From Azospirillum rugosum (lineage in GTDB: Bacteria > Pseudomonadota > Alphaproteobacteria > Azospirillales > Azospirillaceae): 64,000 nt of DNA. The notes under the pieces are model-generated. The model had not been told where the DNA came from. It saw only the letters and a program-made list of their open reading frames with translations, and made no database searches. Where the stretch lies: assembly GCF_017876155.1 (NCBI RefSeq), contig NZ_JAGINP010000015.1:151042-215041 (forward strand), given 5' to 3'. Every line of letters begins with the position of its first letter. Positions within the stretch are counted from its first letter, which is position 1. Shown piece after piece: positions 17,668-27,800 of the stretch. A program made the translations under genes and the position numbers.

Positions 17668-18813
17668 ATGACGAACACGGTCATTCCCCAGACGGATCCC
17701 AAGGCCGCCTATCTGGAGCAGCGCTCCGCCATCGACCAGGCGATCACGCGCGTGCTGGAAAGCGGATGGTACATCCTGGGACGCGAGGTTTCCGCGTTCG
17801 AGCAGGAGTTCGCCGCCTTCAACGGGGCCGCGCACGGCATCGGCGTGGCCAACGGCACGGACGCCCTGGTGCTCGGCCTGCGCGCCCTCGGCGTGGGGCC
17901 GGGAGACGCAGTGGTGACCGTCTCGCACACCGCCGTCGCCACGGTCGCCGCCGTCGAGCTGACGGGCGCCTTGCCCGTCCTGGTCGACGTCGACGCCTGC
18001 CACGGCATGGACCCCGACCAGCTGGAGGAGGTGCTGAACGGGCGCCTGGCCGGCGGTGCCCGCCTGTCCTCGCCCGTCAAGGCGATCGTCCCGGTCCATC
18101 TGTACGGCCATCCCGTCGCCCTGGACCGCATCATGGACATCGCGGCGCGCTTCGGCGTGCCGGTGCTGGAGGACTGCTCCCAGGCCCACGGCGCCACGTT
18201 CGACGGCCGGATCGTCGGCACCTTCGGCGCCATCGCCGCCTTCAGCCTCTACCCCACCAAGAATCTGGGCGCGCTCGGCGACGGCGGCGTCCTGGTGACG
18301 AACGACGCGGCCCTGGCGGAGCGGCTCCGCCACCTGCGGGAATACGGCTGGAAGGAGCGCTACATCAGCCACGACGCCGGGCACAACAGCCGGCTCGACG
18401 AACTCCAGGCGGCCATCCTGCGCGTGAAGCTGGAAAGGCTGGGCGCGCACAACGCCCGCCGGCAGGCCATCGCGGAGGCCTACGACCGCGGTCTGGACGG
18501 CCTGCCGCTCGACCTTCCGCGCCGGCGCCCGAACACCGTTCCCGTCTTCCACCAGTATGTCGTGACGACGCCGAACCGCGACGCCCTACGCACGGCGCTG
18601 CAGGCGCGCGGCGTCATGACCAACATCCATTACCCGGCACCCGTCCATCTCCAGCCCGCCTATCGGGACCGCCTTCCCCTCGGCCCGGGAGGGCTGCCGC
18701 AGACGGAGCGCATGGCGGGCCTGGTCCTCAGCCTGCCCATGTACCCCCAGCTCGGCGACGAGGCGGTTGCGTCCGTCGTCGCGGCGCTGCGCGACGTCGC
18801 GCCTACCCTGTAA
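17668..18813 (+). CDS. fdtB: DegT/DnrJ/EryC1 sugar aminotransferase (FdtB-type)
   Basis: A 381-residue PLP-dependent aminotransferase. It shows family features: GVANGTDALVLGLRALG (~62-78), VPVHLYGHP, a conserved VLEDCSQAHGA, and the PLP lysine in SLYPTKNLGALGDGG (~195-209), followed by REYGWKERY. It would aminate C3 of dTDP-3-keto-6-deoxyhexose using glutamate. It lies 53 bp after the FdtC-FdtA fusion and in the same operon, which supports the specific assignment; sequence alone only gives the broad sugar aminotransferase family. Confidence 0.88.
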   Translation: MTNTVIPQTDPKAAYLEQRSAIDQAITRVLESGWYILGREVSAFEQEFAAFNGAAHGIGVANGTDALVLGLRALGVGPGDAVVTVSHTAVATVAAVELTGALPVLVDVDACHGMDPDQLEEVLNGRLAGGARLSSPVKAIVPVHLYGHPVALDRIMDIAARFGVPVLEDCSQAHGATFDGRIVGTFGAIAAFSLYPTKNLGALGDGGVLVTNDAALAERLRHLREYGWKERYISHDAGHNSRLDELQAAILRVKLERLGAHNARRQAIAEAYDRGLDGLPLDLPRRRPNTVPVFHQYVVTTPNRDALRTALQARGVMTNIHYPAPVHLQPAYRDRLPLGPGGLPQTERMAGLVLSLPMYPQLGDEAVASVVAALRDVAPTL

Positions 18814-18867
18814 TGTGCGATGCGCCGCCGCAAGACGAGTCCATGATCGGCCCGACCGGAGCGTGAC

Positions 18868-21090
18868 GTGAGCCAGACCGCCTTCCTTCGGCCTTCCAGC
18901 CCCGGCGCGCGCGCGGATCTTGCGGCCGCCAGGCTGGACAACCCGGCCTGGCACGGCCTCGCCGCGGCCGTGGTGCTGTTCGGGCTGAACGTGGCGCTCT
19001 TCCCCGGGCATTGGTCGGGGGTGACGTCGTTCACCTTCGACTTCTTCATGCACTACTACGCCGTCGCAGCCTATTGGATGGCGTCGGTCGGCGCCGGCGA
19101 ATGGCCGCACTGGGTCCCGTACCAGTCCTACGGCTACCCCTTGGCGATGAACCTCCAGGCGGGGATACACTACCCTCCCTTCTGGTTCTTCCCGGCCAGC
19201 GGCATCCCGTACGACCTGCACGCGGCGAACATCGTCCAGCTCCTGCATGTCTATGCCGGCGCGCTGGGGATGTACCGGCTCACGCGGGTCCAGTTCCGGT
19301 CGAGCCTCATCGCGTTCCTGGCCGCGGTCTGCTACCACCTCTACGGCGGCTTCTTCACCAACGCCGAGCATCCGGACATCGTCCGGGCGTTCGCGCTGTT
19401 CCCCTGGCTGTTCTGGGCCTTCCTGCTGGCGGACCGTCCGGGGGTCCCGCTGCGCCTGAAGGGGTTCGCCTACACGTCGACGCTGCGGTGGCGCAGCCTG
19501 CTCATCCCGCCGCTCCTGTACCTGTTCATCGTCGGCAGCTATCCCGGCTGCATGATCGCCGGCCTGCTCTGCCTGTCGGTGTTCGTCCTGGTCCAGGTCG
19601 CCACGGCGGTGGCGCGGCGCCAGGGCAGCGGCGTCCTGCTGGATGCGGCCGTGCTCGGCGGGCTGACCCTGATCGGCGTCGCCATGGCCGCGGCCTACCT
19701 TCTGCCCGGCTTCCGGCTGAGCGGCGAGCTGGTGCGCTCCGCCGTCACGCAGCAGCTCGCCCGCCAGCATCTGAGCCCGGAGCAGCTCGGCAGCCTCCTC
19801 TACTCGTCGGCCGGCCTCGGGCCCGACATGTCGATGCTCGGCATGCAGATTCCGGTGGTCGTCGCGATCTTCCTGCCGTTCCTGCGGCCGTCCGACCTGC
19901 TCCGCCATCTTTCCTTCCTGGCGGTCGGCGCGGTGGCGGCGGTGATGTGCCTCAGCACCCTGGCGCCGCTCTCCTCGGCGCTGGTGGCCCTCGTCCCTCC
20001 GCTCGGCTATTCCCGCTTTGCGGCCGGCGATTACCGGACCCTGCTCTACATGGCGGTGCTCTTCCTGGCGCTGTCCGGGTTCGACAACCTGCGCCGCTCG
20101 CCCGAGCCGCTGTCCCGGCAGCGCCTGATCGTGCTGGCGGGAACGGCCTTCGCCGTCGTGCTGGGCGGCGTCCTGTGCCTGATCCTCGTGGTTCCGGACG
20201 CCTGGGCCCCCTTCTTCCGCTCCGCGCTCATGATGCAGGCCGCCGTCCTGGCCGTGACGCTGGCGGTGCTGGCGTGGATGCGGCGATGGCCCCGGCCGCG
20301 GCTTGCCCTGTCCCTGATCGTGCCGGTGCTGGCGGCCGTGTCCGCTTGGCCCGTCCTGGACTCCATGTCGTCCTACTGGAAGACCCCGCTTCCGATCGGC
20401 ATGTACGAGGCGAACGGGATCCGCGACCGCCTGGGGAACGAGCCGGGCAACGCCGGCCTCTTCCGGAAGCCACTGGCTGAGCGGCCGGCCCGCCTGGCGG
20501 TGCCGAGGTTGCTGGACCTGTCCTGGCGCGGCTATTTCACCGGCGACTTCATGACGGCGGATCTGACTGGATCGCTGCCCAAGAATTACGCGGTCGTGGA
20601 GAGCGATCCGGCGCTGAAGAGCTTCATGATGCAGCCGAGCCGCCTCCTGGCCTTCGATTGCGCCCGCGTGGCCTGCGACCAGCCGGCCGTGGACGGCGTC
20701 GACCTGAACGACGCAACCGGTTCCGCCGAGGCGGACGTCTCCCTGCGCACGCTGTCCTTCGCGCGCAACGGCATCGTCCACGACATCGCTCTGCCCCGGC
20801 GGATGCTGGTGGTGGAGAACGAGGCCTTCGCACCGGGATGGACGGCCAAGATCAGCGGCGCCGGCAATCGGCTGGAGCCCGTGCGGGTCAATGGCGCGCT
20901 GCGCGGCTGGGTCCTGCCGGCCGGGCATTACCAGCTTTCCACCTCCTACCAGACCCCTCTTTTCCGGTGGGGCATGGGGATTTCCCTGGCCATGCTGGCG
21001 GCGTGGCTGCTGGCCGTGGGCGTCTACGCCCGCGCGCGCCGGTCCGCGCGGACGGTGCGCGCTCCGGCGGCGCAGACAGCCGCCGCCTGA
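18868..21090 (+). CDS. Large polytopic membrane protein (YfhO-like, GT-C fold)
   Basis: A 740-residue protein with a GTG start at 18868, 54 bp after the aminotransferase. Hydrophobic segments cover most of residues 30-500 (VVLFGLNVALFPG, AFLAAVCYHLYGGFF, LLYLFIVGSYPGCMIAG). A soluble beta-rich domain follows (~505-690), then a last membrane helix (~695-715) and a short basic tail. The first loop holds an acidic residue (FTFDFFMHYYA), as expected for GT-C enzymes. It probably uses the lipid-linked sugar made by the upstream GtrB-like enzyme, in a three-component glycosylation system with the flippase just downstream. The substrate is unknown. Confidence 0.72.
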   Translation: MSQTAFLRPSSPGARADLAAARLDNPAWHGLAAAVVLFGLNVALFPGHWSGVTSFTFDFFMHYYAVAAYWMASVGAGEWPHWVPYQSYGYPLAMNLQAGIHYPPFWFFPASGIPYDLHAANIVQLLHVYAGALGMYRLTRVQFRSSLIAFLAAVCYHLYGGFFTNAEHPDIVRAFALFPWLFWAFLLADRPGVPLRLKGFAYTSTLRWRSLLIPPLLYLFIVGSYPGCMIAGLLCLSVFVLVQVATAVARRQGSGVLLDAAVLGGLTLIGVAMAAAYLLPGFRLSGELVRSAVTQQLARQHLSPEQLGSLLYSSAGLGPDMSMLGMQIPVVVAIFLPFLRPSDLLRHLSFLAVGAVAAVMCLSTLAPLSSALVALVPPLGYSRFAAGDYRTLLYMAVLFLALSGFDNLRRSPEPLSRQRLIVLAGTAFAVVLGGVLCLILVVPDAWAPFFRSALMMQAAVLAVTLAVLAWMRRWPRPRLALSLIVPVLAAVSAWPVLDSMSSYWKTPLPIGMYEANGIRDRLGNEPGNAGLFRKPLAERPARLAVPRLLDLSWRGYFTGDFMTADLTGSLPKNYAVVESDPALKSFMMQPSRLLAFDCARVACDQPAVDGVDLNDATGSAEADVSLRTLSFARNGIVHDIALPRRMLVVENEAFAPGWTAKISGAGNRLEPVRVNGALRGWVLPAGHYQLSTSYQTPLFRWGMGISLAMLAAWLLAVGVYARARRSARTVRAPAAQTAAA

Positions 21091-21139
21091 AGCCAGCCCG
21101 CTCCAGCCGCAGACACGACACGACGACACGCAGGCGCAC

Positions 21140-21472
21140 ATGTTTCACTACGCAGCACTCGGGATATCGATCCTTCTCGGCGTCGGGGGGCAGATCCTGC
21201 TCAAGAAGGGAGCGATGGAGAGCGCGACCTTCGCACGGCAGCTGTTCCACCTCCCGACGCTGATGGGCTTGTCCCTGTACGTCGCCTCGGCGTTGCTTTA
21301 CCTGATCGCCCTGCGCCGGCTGCCGGTGTCCATCGCCTTTCCAAGCGTGTCCCTGTCGTACGTGGCCGTCGCGGTGCTCGGCAACCTGGCCTTCCAGGAG
21401 CCGCTGGGGGCCCAGCAGCTGCTGGGCATCGCCGTGATCGTCAGCGGCGTCGTCCTGCTGTCCTGGAGCTGA
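21140..21472 (+). CDS. Small four-helix membrane protein (EmrE/ArnE-like flippase)
   Basis: A 110-residue protein from ATG 21140, with four hydrophobic helices and the SMR/EamA-type look: VGGQILLKKGAM after helix 1, LYLIALRRLPVSIAFP in the middle and VIVSGVVLLSW at the end. ArnE/F and related half-size proteins move undecaprenyl-phosphate-linked sugars across the inner membrane. It closes the operon with the GtrB-like transferase and the YfhO-like protein, so a flippase role for the Fuc3NAc-type lipid is likely. A drug-efflux role is less likely in this context. Confidence 0.78.
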   Translation: MFHYAALGISILLGVGGQILLKKGAMESATFARQLFHLPTLMGLSLYVASALLYLIALRRLPVSIAFPSVSLSYVAVAVLGNLAFQEPLGAQQLLGIAVIVSGVVLLSWS

Positions 21473-21482
21473 TACGGCCGGA

Positions 21483-22967
21483 TTACATCCCGTCCCTTCT
21501 GGAAATCTCTTTTTCGTATTCCAAGAACACCCTCTCGAACTCTCCGTTGGCCGTGTCGAAGGTCAGGTAGCAGGGGGTGTTCTGGCCGTAATCCTGCAGC
21601 CCGATCTGGACCGCCGGGACGCGCCCTTCGAACTGCTCCGCCCAGGCCGAAACGGCCAGGAGCAGCGCAACCACGGCAAGCGAGGCAAGGGCCCGGCGTA
21701 TGGGAAGGGTCTCCTCGCCGCGCACGATGGCCCAGCCGTACCCCGCCGCCAAACAGGCCAGGATCGCCATCGGGATCGCGGCAAAGCGCGTTTCCACGGC
21801 GGTCACGGCGTTGAGGATGCAGGAACCCAGGAAGACGGCCACGACGAAGGTGACCGGCAAGGCCCACGCCCGCGCCTGCGCCGGCCATGCCCTTCGGAGA
21901 AGGGAGAGCATGCGCCACAGGCCAAAGACCAGGATGGAGAAGACCGCCGCCCGGTGCAGCCAAGCGTATGAAGGCCACAGATCGTAAATGTAGGTGAACG
22001 GCGTTCGCGCGTTGAATCCCATGAAGACATGGCCGAGCAGGGTGGCCGCGCCCTGGACCGGGTGGGCAAGGTACCACTCCAGCCACCCCCCGGCCGGCAG
22101 CGGCGGGGTGAAGAACGGATTGATCGTGTTCCAGGGGGCGGGCAAATTCCAACGCGCCGTTCCGCCGGACACGGTCATGATGGTGTCGTACTTCCACACC
22201 AATATCCCATACGCGCCCTGGAAGGCCCCCAGGCGGCAGGCGGGCAGGATCGCCCATTCGCCGACCGACCGGGCCGCATAGGCCGCCTGCGGCCCCCAGA
22301 CGAGCAGCCCGGCGCCGACGAAGGAGAGGATGGCGCAAGCCGCAAGCCGCCGCCGGACGCCGGACCAAGCCGGCGAGACCACCAGGGCGAGGGCCACAGC
22401 GAGGTGCCAGCCGATGGTGACCGGCAGGTTCCCGGGACGGACCATCAGCGCAAGGGCGGCCAGCATGGCCCCGGCGACGAGGGCCGCTTCGCTCCACACC
22501 GGGCGATAGCGCCCCGATGCCTGCACGGCCAGGGCGGCCAGGGCGACCGCGATCGGCAGGGAAAGCCCTTCCGTGAGGACGTCCGTGACCAGGGCCAGCC
22601 CGAGCGGAAGGAGGAGGAGGCCGCTTACGGCTCCGAGCGCGGCGGCTTCGCCGACACGCCGCAATGCGGCGCCCAGCCACAAGGTGGCGCCGGCGTAGAG
22701 GATCCACTGCACGCCCCCCGCCACGGCGGCCAGCCGATCGAACGACCATCCGGAAAGAAAGCTGAGAGCGTACAGGAATAGGGGGTAGCCGTATGTCCGG
22801 ATGGTCCCGAAGTCATGCATCACCCCGTCTATCCGAAAGCGGAACGCCAGGAACCTGTACACCACGGAGTCGGCAGAAGAAGGATATAGCGCGTACTTAT
22901 AAATAAAAAGAACTGAAGATATCGCCGATACCACCAGAATGGCCGATAAACACTTTCTGTAATTCAT
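21483..22967 (-). CDS. Polytopic membrane protein, GT-C/PMT-like
   Basis: A 494-residue protein starting at ATG 22967 (MNYRKCLSAILVV). It has about ten hydrophobic segments and a first periplasmic loop with acidic and aromatic residues, and it ends in a soluble tail (EFERVFLEYEKEISRR). The plan matches ArnT/PMT-type GT-C glycosyltransferases, but no motif allows a firm family name. The first ~110 bp are strikingly A/T-rich compared with the rest. It converges on the flippase gene with 10 bp between them, and lies downstream of the wzm gene on the minus strand. Confidence 0.65.
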   Translation of the reverse strand: MNYRKCLSAILVVSAISSVLFIYKYALYPSSADSVVYRFLAFRFRIDGVMHDFGTIRTYGYPLFLYALSFLSGWSFDRLAAVAGGVQWILYAGATLWLGAALRRVGEAAALGAVSGLLLLPLGLALVTDVLTEGLSLPIAVALAALAVQASGRYRPVWSEAALVAGAMLAALALMVRPGNLPVTIGWHLAVALALVVSPAWSGVRRRLAACAILSFVGAGLLVWGPQAAYAARSVGEWAILPACRLGAFQGAYGILVWKYDTIMTVSGGTARWNLPAPWNTINPFFTPPLPAGGWLEWYLAHPVQGAATLLGHVFMGFNARTPFTYIYDLWPSYAWLHRAAVFSILVFGLWRMLSLLRRAWPAQARAWALPVTFVVAVFLGSCILNAVTAVETRFAAIPMAILACLAAGYGWAIVRGEETLPIRRALASLAVVALLLAVSAWAEQFEGRVPAVQIGLQDYGQNTPCYLTFDTANGEFERVFLEYEKEISRRDGM

Positions 22968-23038
22968 TTCAAGTCCATAACTGGATGGATGGTATGGATC
23001 GGGGCACTCCATCTCCGCAAGCTGGTCAATGGGCGGGC

Positions 23039-23887
23039 CTACACCACGTCGGCGAAGGCCTTGCGGGTCTTCATGAACCAGGCGAAGCCGAGCCAGGCGA
23101 TCCCATAGGCGACCGCGGTGGACAGCAGCCACTCCAGGGGGTTCGGCACCGTGCCCCAGAACAGCACGTCGCGCGCGCCCTCCAGCAGCAGCGTCAACGG
23201 GTTCAGCTGGATGATCGGCCGATACGCCTCGGGGATCGCCGACACCGGGTAGAAGATCGGGCTGATGAACATCAGGATGGTCACCAGGACGCTGACCATC
23301 TGCTTGATGTCGCGCAGGAACACGCCCAGCGACGACAGGAACCACGTGACGCCCAGCGCGAACAGGCACAGCGGAAGCAGGATGAGCGGAAAGAGCAGGA
23401 TGGTCAGGGGCGGCAGGCCGAACACCGCCAGGGCGAAGGCCTCCAGGATGATGAAGCCGATGGTCGCGTTGGCGAGCGCCACCAGCAGGATCACCGCCGG
23501 CAGGATCTCCAGCGGAAAGACCACCTTCTTGATGTAGCTGACATTCTCGAGCATCAGCCCGGGCGCCCGGGCCAGGCATTCCGAGAAGATGGTGAACAGC
23601 ACCAGCCCCGAGAACAGCAGCAGGGCAAACTCCGCCTTGCTTCCCGTGGAGGCTCCCCAGCGGGCCTGGAAGACGACGGTGAAGACGAAGGTGTAGACGG
23701 TCATCATCAGGAGCGGCGTCAGCACCGCCCAGACCAGGCCCAGCAGCGACCCCCGGTAGCGCGCCTCCAGGTCGCGCTGCGCCAGACGCAGGATCAGGCG
23801 GCGGTGCTGCCAGAGGGATGCCAGGGGAGCCGCGGCCCCCGGGAGGCCGCGGGAGGCGGAGGCCGTGCGTGGTGGCGTGGCGATCAC
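23039..23887 (-). CDS. wzm: ABC-2 polysaccharide exporter permease (Wzm)
   Basis: A 282-residue integral membrane protein from a GTG start. A cytoplasmic N-terminus with LILRLAQRDLEARYRGSLLG (~31-50) leads into six membrane segments. This matches the Wzm/KpsM/TagG family of ABC-2 permeases that export lipid-linked O-antigen or capsule. Conserved pieces include LLGLVWAVLTPLLMM, ENVSYIKKVVFPLEILP and the C-terminal helix region with NPLTLLLEGARDVLFWG. Its ATPase partner is at 28531-29895, separated by two glycan genes, all on the minus strand and likely one transcription unit. Confidence 0.9.
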   Translation of the reverse strand: MIATPPRTASASRGLPGAAAPLASLWQHRRLILRLAQRDLEARYRGSLLGLVWAVLTPLLMMTVYTFVFTVVFQARWGASTGSKAEFALLLFSGLVLFTIFSECLARAPGLMLENVSYIKKVVFPLEILPAVILLVALANATIGFIILEAFALAVFGLPPLTILLFPLILLPLCLFALGVTWFLSSLGVFLRDIKQMVSVLVTILMFISPIFYPVSAIPEAYRPIIQLNPLTLLLEGARDVLFWGTVPNPLEWLLSTAVAYGIAWLGFAWFMKTRKAFADVV

Positions 23888-24048
23888 TTCGGAGGGCCTT
23901 TTTCAAACGGAACCGAGCAAACCGGACGAGTCCCCGCCGGCTCCCCGACCGGGAGGCGCACTCTAGAATCCCGCTCCCGCAAAGGCAACACACCCCCATC
24001 CCCGGCCCCATCCCGGCACAGCCACCGGGCGGGGGCCGCCGGGCAGGA

Positions 24049-24873
24049 TCATTCCGGCGCCGCGACCAACCCCCTGGCGCCGAGAAGGCCCAGCTCCTCC
24101 TTCAGGGTCCTGATCTTCTCCTGCGCCTCCCGCCACTGCCGCCGGTTCTCCTCGGCACCGGGTCCGTAGGACTGGACGGTGTTGGAGCCGTCGATGCGCC
24201 AGTAGTAGGTGCCGACGAAGCGGTCCAGCCCCTCGAAATCGGCCGGGTACTTGGCGCAGGTGCGCAGCAGGAAGTCGTAGTCCTCCAGCCGCGTCATGGT
24301 TTCGTCGAAGCGCAGGTCCTCCGCCGCGATCTTGCTGCGGTCGAGCACGAAGCTGTGGATCGGGCAGAAGTTGTCGAGGAACAGGTCGCTCAGCCCGGAC
24401 CCTTTGAAGTTGTTGCGCGTGGTGGCCAGCACGAACTCGTAATGCTTCAGGGGCATGACGTGCTTCACCGCGATGCGCCCGAAGGCAATGGCCGCCTCCG
24501 ACGCCTGCAGGCGGCCGATCAGGTGCGTGTAGGCGTGGGAATAGATGACGTCGTCGTAGTCGAGGATGGCGATGTAGCGCCCCGTCCCGATCCGGAACCC
24601 CTCGTTGATGAGGCGCGAGCGGTGGTCGCCCGGCGCCGGCGGAACGTAGTTGTGGACGATCGGCCGACGGTGCCTCTCGTTCCAGGCGAAGCGCGACACC
24701 AGCCGCTCCACGGCCTGCACGTCGTCATTGGAGAAGCCCTGCAGCACCAGGATCGGCTGCACGGCCGGATGGGTCTGCCCGTGGAGGCAGAAGAGCGCGC
24801 GCAGCAGCGTCTCGCCCTTGCTGGCGTCGTGGAAGCGGACGATGACGTCGATGGTGTGGTTGTCGTTCGGCAT
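24049..24873 (-). CDS. Family 2 glycosyltransferase
   Basis: A 274-residue GT-A protein starting at ATG 24873; the frame is open further upstream but that overlaps the preceding gene. It opens with IDVIVRFHDASKGETLLRAL, has ILDYDDVIY (~96-104) as the metal-binding DxD region and LRFDETMTRLEDYDFLLR (~190-207) as the acceptor-side acidic motif. The C-terminus is a short helical tail. It lies between wzm and the giant methyltransferase-GT gene, which ends 17 bp upstream of it. It probably adds one sugar of the exported glycan. Confidence 0.8.
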   Translation of the reverse strand: MPNDNHTIDVIVRFHDASKGETLLRALFCLHGQTHPAVQPILVLQGFSNDDVQAVERLVSRFAWNERHRRPIVHNYVPPAPGDHRSRLINEGFRIGTGRYIAILDYDDVIYSHAYTHLIGRLQASEAAIAFGRIAVKHVMPLKHYEFVLATTRNNFKGSGLSDLFLDNFCPIHSFVLDRSKIAAEDLRFDETMTRLEDYDFLLRTCAKYPADFEGLDRFVGTYYWRIDGSNTVQSYGPGAEENRRQWREAQEKIRTLKEELGLLGARGLVAAPE

Positions 24874-24890
24874 GGGGGCGCGGCGGTTCT

Positions 24891-27800
24891 TCACCAACGG
24901 GTAAGGGCAAAGCTGAAGGCGTGGTCGAAGTCGGGAATGTCCCCCGGCGCCTCGATCACGGGCAGGCTTTCCAGGTCGGGCAACTCGGCGGGGCTGCTCG
25001 CCACGCCGTTGCTGACCAGCAGCTGTTCGGTGTACTCGCGGAAGGCCGGGTTGCCCCACTTGCGCGCCAGATAACGGCCGGCCAGCAGCATCTCCTTGAA
25101 GCGCCACGGTTCATGCCCGCGGTCGGAGACGTCGTGGTGGAAGATGGCGGTCGGGCAGATGCGCGTGCGGAAGCCGGCCAGCCGGACCCGCCAGGAGAGA
25201 TCCACGTCCTCGCAGTACAGGAACATGTGCTCGTCGAAGCCCTGGGTCGCCTCGAAGATGGCGCGCGGCATCAGGAAGCAGGCGCCCGACACCCAGGGCG
25301 TGTCGAACGTGTCCGGCTCGTACCACTTCGGATGCTCCTCGGGAAACTGGATGGCTTCCAACAGGCTTTCGCCCTGGTCGGCCACCGCCATGCGCAGCAG
25401 CTGCACCAGGCAGTCCGGGTGCAGCAGGCCGTCCGGGTTGACCCCCAGGTAGAAGTCGGCGCCCGCCTGGAAAGCGCGGCGCATCAGCGCGTTGTGGCCC
25501 TTGCCGAAGCCCAGGTTGGCGTCGGGCTTTTCGTAATGCACGGCCTCGGGCAGGGCAGCGGGGTCGAAGGGAGCGCCGCCGTTGTCGAGCAGCGCCACGT
25601 CCACCGTGATTCCGTCCGGCAGGGCCGAGGCCGCGAGGCGGATCGAGCCCACAAGCTCGGCGATCTGAGGGGCCTCGTTGTCGTACAGCACGATCCCCGC
25701 GGTCAGCCGCAACGGCCCCTTCAGCTCGGTCCCCACACCGAGCGCCGCCGCCACCACCGTCTCATCCACCGTGCCGGGCAGGCAGAAGCCCTTCACCGGA
25801 CCCTTGGTCAGGTAATGCAGCAGCGGGTTGTCCACCCCGTCCGGCGTGATCTGCGCGTACAGCCTCATGTCGAAGCGCGGGTTCGGGTTGCGCAGTTCGG
25901 CGGCGCCGGACTCGATGAAATGCACCAGGGGATTGGCGCCGGACGCCGCCACGTCGGGGTTGGTGCTGAGATAGTAGACGCTGTCGAACAGCGGGTGCGG
26001 ATCGCGGTTCGCCCAAGCGCCAATGGTCAGGTAGTGCACGAGCGGGTTGACTCCGCTGGCCACCACACCGGGGTTGGTCCGCAGATAGTAGGCGCTGTCG
26101 AACAGCGGGTGCGGGTTGCGCCCCTCCCAGGCCCCGTGCTCCAGATAATGCACGAGCGGGTTGGCCCCGCCGGCCGCCACGTCGGGGTTGGTGCGCAGGT
26201 AATAGGCGCTGTCGAACAGAAGATGCGGATTGCGCTTCTCCCAGGCCCCATGCGCCAGATAATGGACCAGCGGATCCATGCCGGTCGCCGCCACGTCGGG
26301 GTTGGTGCGCAGGTAGTAGGCGCTGTCGAACAGCGGGTGCGGGTTGCGCCCCTCCCGCGCGCCGTGCGCGATGTAGTGGAGCAGCGGATGAGCCCCGCCG
26401 GCCGCCACGTCGGGGCTGGTGCGCAGGTAGTAGGCGCTGTCGAACAGCGGGTGCGGGTTCCGGCCTCCCCAGGCACCGACGGCCAGGTAATGCACCAGGG
26501 GATTGGCGCCGCTGGCGGTCACATCGGGGTTGGTGCGCAGGTAATGGGCGCTGTCGAACAGCGGGTGCGGGTTGCACCCTTCCCACGCGCCGTGCGTGAT
26601 GTAGTGGAGCAGGGGGTTGATCCCGTCGGCCGCCACGCTGGGGTTGGTGCGCAGGTAGTGGGCGCTGTCGAACAGCGGGTGCGGGTTGCACCCTTCCCGC
26701 GCGCCGCGCTCCAGATAATGGAGCAGGGGGTTGGTCCCGTCGGCCGCCACGTCGGGGTTGGTGCTGAGATAGTAGGCGCTGTCGAACAGCGGGTGCGGGT
26801 CCCGCTTCTCCGAGGCGCCGACGGCCAGGTAATGCGCCAGGGGGGTGGTCCCGTCCGCCGCCACCTCGGCCGCCGCGCCGGGGTTGGCGCGCAGGTAATG
26901 GGCGCCGTCGAACAGCGGGTGCGGGTTGCGCCCCTCCCGCGCGCCTTGTTCGATGTAATGCACCAGGGGATTGGCACCGCCGGCCGCCACGTCGGGGTTG
27001 GCGCGCAGGTAATAGGCGCTGTCGAACAGCGGGTGCGGGTTCCGGTTCTCCCAGGCACCGATGGTCAGATAGTGCACCAGGGGATTGACGCCGGCCGCGG
27101 CCACGTCGGGGTTGGTGCGCAGGTAATAGGCGCTGTCGAACAGCGGATGCGGGTTCCGGTTCTCCCAGGCGCCGACGGCCAGATAGTGCCCCAGGGGGTT
27201 GACGCCGGCCGCCGCCACGTCGGGGTTGGTGCGCAGGTAATAGGCGCTGTCGAACAGCGGATGGCTCGTACCACCCTCCCGCAAGCCGTGCCACAGCTGC
27301 CGCAGCGACGACGACGGGTTGCAGCGCACGATTTCGGCCCAGAGGATCAGGCGGTCGCTCTGCCTTGTCCAGCCGCTCCGGCGCAGCCGTGCGGCAGCCC
27401 TGCCCATGCGAAGGGCGGCGGCGTCGTTCCAGCGGCGCTTCGGCAACACCGGCGTGACGGCACCCCTTGAGGCGCCGCTGGACGCTGGGACCCGGCCCGA
27501 CCCGGCATGTCCGGCTTCGGCGACGAACGCGCGCAGGCGGTCGATTTCCCTCTTGGCGACGAGAAGCACCTCGTGGGTTTCCGCCAGGGCGGCCAGCTCC
27601 CGGTCCTTCGCGGCAATGCTTCCGTTCAGCGCCTTGATGCTGGTGTCGCGCTGCTCCAACGTGTGGTTCAGGGCGTCGACGTCGCCGTTGCGCGCGATCA
27701 GCGATTGGGTGAGCGTGGCGATGTCGTTGTCGCGCTGTTGCAGGACGGCGGTCAGATGCTCGGCCTGCTCGGTCAGATGGCGCAGGCGCAGCTGGTCGTT

